Shown here in pieces: positions 41,447-43,987 of a DNA stretch of 43,987 bases (positions are counted from its first letter, which is position 1; each line of letters opens with the position of its first letter). The stretch covers positions 1 to 43,987 of the forward strand of contig MKJV01000125.1 in assembly GCA_001942185.1 (NCBI GenBank), given 5' to 3'. The position numbers and the translations under genes are program-made. The notes beneath the pieces are model-generated. The model worked only from the letters and a program-made list of their open reading frames with translations. It was not told where the DNA came from and ran no database searches. The DNA is from Pseudonocardia sp. CNS-004. Lineage in GTDB: Bacteria > Actinomycetota > Actinomycetes > Mycobacteriales > Pseudonocardiaceae.

Positions 41447-42787
41447 ATGACCACGACCACCCTGGTCGCCACGCCTGACCCGGACGAACCACGGAGGAGC
41501 GGCCGGAAGAAGCCGACGCGCGAAGCCAACGGCCGATCAAGCATCTACAAGAGCCAGGCCGACGGTAAGTGGCACGGCTGGGTCACGGTAGGGATCAAGG
41601 ACAACGGCAAGGCTGATCGTCGCCACGTCCAGGCGCGAGCAAGACCAAAGTCACCAATAAGGTCCGCAAGCTGGAGCGCGAGCGCGATGAAGGGAGTGTC
41701 CGTGCTGCTGGTCAAACGTGGACCGTCGAGCAGTGGCTCAACCACTGGCTGACGACGATCGTCGCCCCACCGACGATCACCCCGAATGCCTACGAGGCAT
41801 ACGAGGTCGCGGTCCGTGTGCACCTGGTCCCCGGCATCGGCGGGCAGAGGATCGACCGACTTCGGCCCGAGCACCTGGAGCGCTTGTATCGGAAGATGCT
41901 GGCGGCCGGAGCCAAGCCCGGACGCGTGCACCAGTCCACCGGACGATCCGCGCAGCGCTCAACGAGGCGAAGAAGCGCAAGAACATCACCGAGAACCCGG
42001 CCCTCATCGCGCGGGCGCCCAAGGTGGACGAAGACGAGATCGAGCCCTACTCCGTCGAGGACGTGCAGCGCATCCTCGAAGCCGCCGCTGCGCGGCGCAA
42101 CACGGCTCGCTGGGCAGTCGCGCTCGCGCTCGGACTTCGGCAAGGCGAGGCGCTGGGGCTGATGTGGTCGGACGCAACCTCGAAGCCGGGACTCTGGTCG
42201 TGATGCGTAGCCGACTCCGGCCCAAGTGGGCGCATGGTTGCTCCACACCGTGCGGGCGCAAGCAAGCTGGGTACTGCCCGAGCCGTGTCCCTTTGCGACC
42301 GGAGACGGCTCCGACGAAGTCGCGGGCCGGACGGCGGGGGATGGGCCTTCCGGATCCGCTCATCGAGTTGTTGAAGCAGCATCGGCGGGTGCAGGCGCAG
42401 GAACGAGAGCTCGCGTGTGAGCTCTGGGAGGACACCGGCTACGTGTTCACCACGCCGACCGGCCGTCCGCTGAGCCCGCATGCCGACTGGGCCGAGTGGA
42501 AGCGGCTACTCGACAAGGCCGGCGTCCCCGAGCGTCGTCTGCACGACGCCCGGCACACGGCGGCCACCGTGCTGCTTCTGCTCGGGGTCACCGAGCGAAC
42601 CGTCATGGCGGTCATGGGGTGGTCCAGCACCGCGATGGCCGCCCGGTATCAGCACGTGGTGGCCGCGGTGCGACAGGCCGTGGCGGACCAAGTCGGCGGC
42701 CTGCTCTGGACGCCGCCAGTCGGCTCGTCGAAGGCCGAGCGGGGGAGGAGCGAAGGAAGCGACGAGGAGTCGCCAGGGGCCGCGTAG
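41447..42787 (+). CDS. int: Tyrosine site-specific integrase, three frameshifts
   Basis: Catalyses recombination between the tRNA site and the element. Arm-binding N-terminus (SIYKSQADGKWHGWVTVGIK), core-binding part (TVEQWLNHWLTTIVAPPTIT; HLVPGIGGQRIDRLRPEHLE), then the catalytic domain: Arg in LGLRQGEALGLMWSD, His-x-x-Arg in LHDARHTAATVLLLLG, and Tyr in MAARYQHV; the His of the second box is Trp (MGWSS), common in this group. Single bases are missing near 41633, 41933 and 42170. All three shifts restore one continuous protein of about 447 residues. The gene ends 23 bp before attR. Confidence 0.88.
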
Positions 42788-42810
42788 CGGGGGCAACTGC
42801 AACCACAACT

Positions 42811-42929
42811 GCAACCAGACGCACGAACGCCCCGCGGGCGGCCAGCGCCCCGGGGCGTTCGTGCTGCTCAGCGAGCGGAGGATGCGGGATTCGAACCCGC
42901 GAGGGCGTGAACCCAACACGCTTTCCAAG
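42811..42929. repeat. attR: right direct repeat containing tRNA-Ser(GGA) 3' half
   Basis: Matches 20208-20327 with three small differences. It joins the intact tRNA, so the element inserted into the tRNA 3' half and restored it. To its left, 42795-42819 has two GGTTGCAGTT units (minus strand), probable arm sites of the integrase. Confidence 0.93.
42825..42860 (-). terminator. Terminator of tRNA-Ser(GGA)
   Basis: GAACGCCCCG (42825-42834) pairs with CGGGGCGTTC (42851-42860), just downstream of the leftward tRNA. It is duplicated in attL. Confidence 0.75.
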
Positions 42930-42960
42930 CGTGCGCCATAGGCCACTAGGCGAATCCTCC
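42876..42960 (-). tRNA. tRNA-Ser (GGA)
   Basis: Acceptor GGAGGAT pairs with ATCCTCC at 42877-42883; anticodon loop TTGGAAA gives GGA, reading UCC; long variable arm as in serine tRNAs; T-loop GGTTCGAATCC. CCA is not encoded. It is the integration target of the element. Confidence 0.97.
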
Positions 42961-43020
42961 GCGTCGAAGCATAGCCGGGCCGCCCACCGCCCTCGCGACC
43001 CCACTCCACTACACTCGGCC

Positions 43021-43110
43021 CCGGACCCCGCGCGGCGTCCATCCTGTGAACTCCCCCAGGGCCGGAAGGCAGCAAGGGTCAACGGGCTCTGGCGGGTGCG
43101 CGGGGTCCCC
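43021..43110 (+). ncRNA. ffs: 4.5S-type signal recognition particle RNA
   Basis: The conserved domain IV loop GGCCGGAAGGCAGCAAGGG-like sequence with GGAAG tetraloop and AGCA internal loop is present at about 43060-43080, closed by a long stem whose outer arms GGACCCCGCGC (43023-43033) and GCGCGGGGTCC (43098-43108) pair. The RNA binds Ffh for membrane targeting of proteins. Confidence 0.93.
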
Positions 43111-43302
43111 TTCGCTCGTGGGTGGGGTGTGCTCGCGCTTCGCGCTTCGCCGCCCTCGCTCATCAGTGTCTTCTGGGGGCCGAGCCCCCGTTGCCTAAGA
43201 CAGAGTCACAAAGATCACGTGTGCCTGTTGAAGCCCGTCACGGGCCCACAAGACGAGTCGTCTACGACGGAAGGCGCTACGCGGTCGACCGCCATCACGA
43301 CG

Positions 43303-43545
43303 TCATCGTGGCTTTGCGCGGCACGGAAGATCCTCGATCTCCATCAGACGCAGCGCAGCCTGGCTGCGGGTGATCCGGCTACTGGCGCGCAACCGGATCA
43401 CTTGCGTAACGATCACTTCAATGGCCGTCGGCAGGGCCGAGACCGCGACGAGTGCGCCGAGAACCCAGCCCGGCAGGTTCCCGCACAAGAGCGCAGGAAC
43501 CCCGAGCACGGGTGGTGCGATCGGCGCGAGAGCGGTCAGGCGCAT
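43303..43545 (-). CDS. Small hypothetical membrane protein, uncertain
   Basis: 80 residues with hydrophobic stretches (LTALAPIAPPVLGVPALLCG; WVLGALVAVSALPTAIEVIV) and a charged C-terminus. No recognised family, and no clear ribosome site. The stretch 43111-43302 shows nothing I can support. Listed as possible only. Confidence 0.35.
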   Translation of the reverse strand: MRLTALAPIAPPVLGVPALLCGNLPGWVLGALVAVSALPTAIEVIVTQVIRLRASSRITRSQAALRLMEIEDLPCRAKPR

Positions 43546-43677
43546 GGAGCAAAGTCTTCAGTGACATCCGCCGCGCCGTCAGCCAATCCACGGGGCACGC
43601 AGCGATGGTGCTCGATGGATGGCAGATCGGTCGATGCGGCGTCTACCTCGTTGATCTGCGCTGGCAGGCTGTGTGCA

Positions 43678-43805
43678 TGCCGGTCCATACCCCGGGTGAG
43701 GACGCAGCGGATGCGGAGTTGCGCGCGCTGCTCCAAGAGCTGAAGAAGGCTGTCAATGTGTGGTCTCAGGTGATGCTTGGCCGAATGTCATCAGTTGATC
43801 ATTGA
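43678..43805 (+). CDS. Small hypothetical protein, uncertain
   Basis: About 42 residues from ATG 43678 (TPGEDAADAELRALLQELKK), helical, possibly the end of a longer frame from 43605 (VLDGWQIGRCGVYLVDLRWQ). No family recognised. Ends where the convergent transposase fragment ends. Confidence 0.3.
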
Positions 43806-43987
43806 CGACCGGGGTCGTCGTGGACGCCTGCTCCGGTGACGTGGAGGCGGGTGATCGGGGCGAGGCTGCGTCGGGGCCGGGCGGCGATCTCTTCGCCGTT
43901 GTGCAGGACGCGGAAGTGGGTGTCCTCGACGACGACCGTGACGAGCTTGCCGGCGTGGCGTGGTCCAAGTTTGATTCGCTGGCGGGC
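43799..43987 (-). mobile_element. C-terminal end of a transposase (IS481/DDE type), continues beyond window
   Basis: The minus-strand frame reads RQRIKLGPRHAGKLVTVVVE, then DTHFRVLHNGEEIAARPRR and ITRLHVTGAG. This matches the small beta-barrel tail after the integrase core in IS481-like transposases, where a GxRxAGxxVTVxVxDxxFxV pattern is common. The catalytic part would lie to the right of the window. The exact IS family is an inference from 62 residues. Confidence 0.6.

Larger units (their letters stand above)
20208..42929. mobile_element. Integrative and conjugative element (AICE type) in tRNA-Ser(GGA)
   Basis: Direct repeats at 20208-20327 and 42811-42929 bound about 22.6 kb. Next to the right repeat lie integrase and excisionase genes, then a DUF3631 replication ATPase; a TraB/FtsK-type translocase and Spd-like membrane proteins complete the AICE backbone. 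There is no relaxase or type IV secretion gene set, as expected for double-strand DNA transfer by TraB. Cargo (resistance to organomercurials, a candidate defence pair, a low-GC operon) is at the left end. Integrase, traB and several others are split by single-base shifts, so mobility depends on whether those are sequencing errors. Confidence 0.9.

Noticed and set aside
1..42787. Programmed frameshifting as an explanation of the split genes.
   Set aside because: Too many unrelated families, with no common slippery sequence or downstream structure; single-base loss in G/C runs explains them better.
42795..43110. A dnaX gene expected next to the SRP RNA.
   Set aside because: No polymerase-subunit sequence is present in the remaining 0.9 kb; only small frames and a transposase tail are seen.

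Overview
The window is high-GC actinobacterial DNA. Actinobacterial signs are a TadA-associated protein beside tadA, GTG/TTG starts, a small 4.5S-type SRP RNA, and an integrated element of the AICE type (actinomycete integrative and conjugative element). Gene content looks like Pseudonocardiales, but species cannot be named from the sequence alone.

Left chromosomal part (1-20.2 kb): an LCP-family wall ligase fragment; a divergent Ku / ATP-dependent ligase pair (NHEJ repair); a glycolipid-binding-like protein; a small secreted protein; prephenate dehydrogenase, an amidase and an M20 amidohydrolase; the TadA-associated protein with tadA; a secreted alpha/beta hydrolase; a polar amino-acid ABC transporter; tRNA-Ser(CGA). 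Next comes a small accessory patch (SnoaL-like, nucleotidyltransferase, GNAT), then a phosphoribosyltransferase, a cytochrome P450, a PLP ammonia-lyase, an SMR transporter and a cation-exchanger-like membrane protein.

Integrated element (about 20.2-42.9 kb): a direct repeat of about 120 bp, made of the 3' half of tRNA-Ser(GGA) plus its terminator, bounds about 22.6 kb. Left-hand cargo: a DUF1254 remnant, a convergent sce7726/sce7725 (beta-protein) pair, a merR-merB-merB organomercurial operon, an ankyrin protein, and a low-GC operon encoding an XRE-FGE-like fusion and a class IV aminotransferase. The right-hand backbone is a nearly continuous, translationally coupled plus-strand array: small AICE proteins, a membrane-anchored M41-like HExxH protein, Spd-like membrane proteins, the FtsK/TraB DNA translocase, a radical-SAM-like DUF5131 protein, an ASCH protein, a C5 DNA methyltransferase, a DUF3631 replication ATPase, Xis and a tyrosine integrase next to the intact tRNA. 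Three repeat systems lie in it: GTTCAG iterons (27.8 kb), CTAACTCG repeats after traB (candidate clt), and a ten-copy GGTACGGCT array at the 3' end of the DUF3631 gene (candidate origin).

Right flank: SRP RNA, small uncertain ORFs and the C-terminal end of a transposase.

A caution for every reader: at least 16 genes or gene segments are split by an apparent loss of one base, where checked in or next to G/C runs. This looks like residual sequencing error rather than mass pseudogenisation, so I annotate these genes across the shift.
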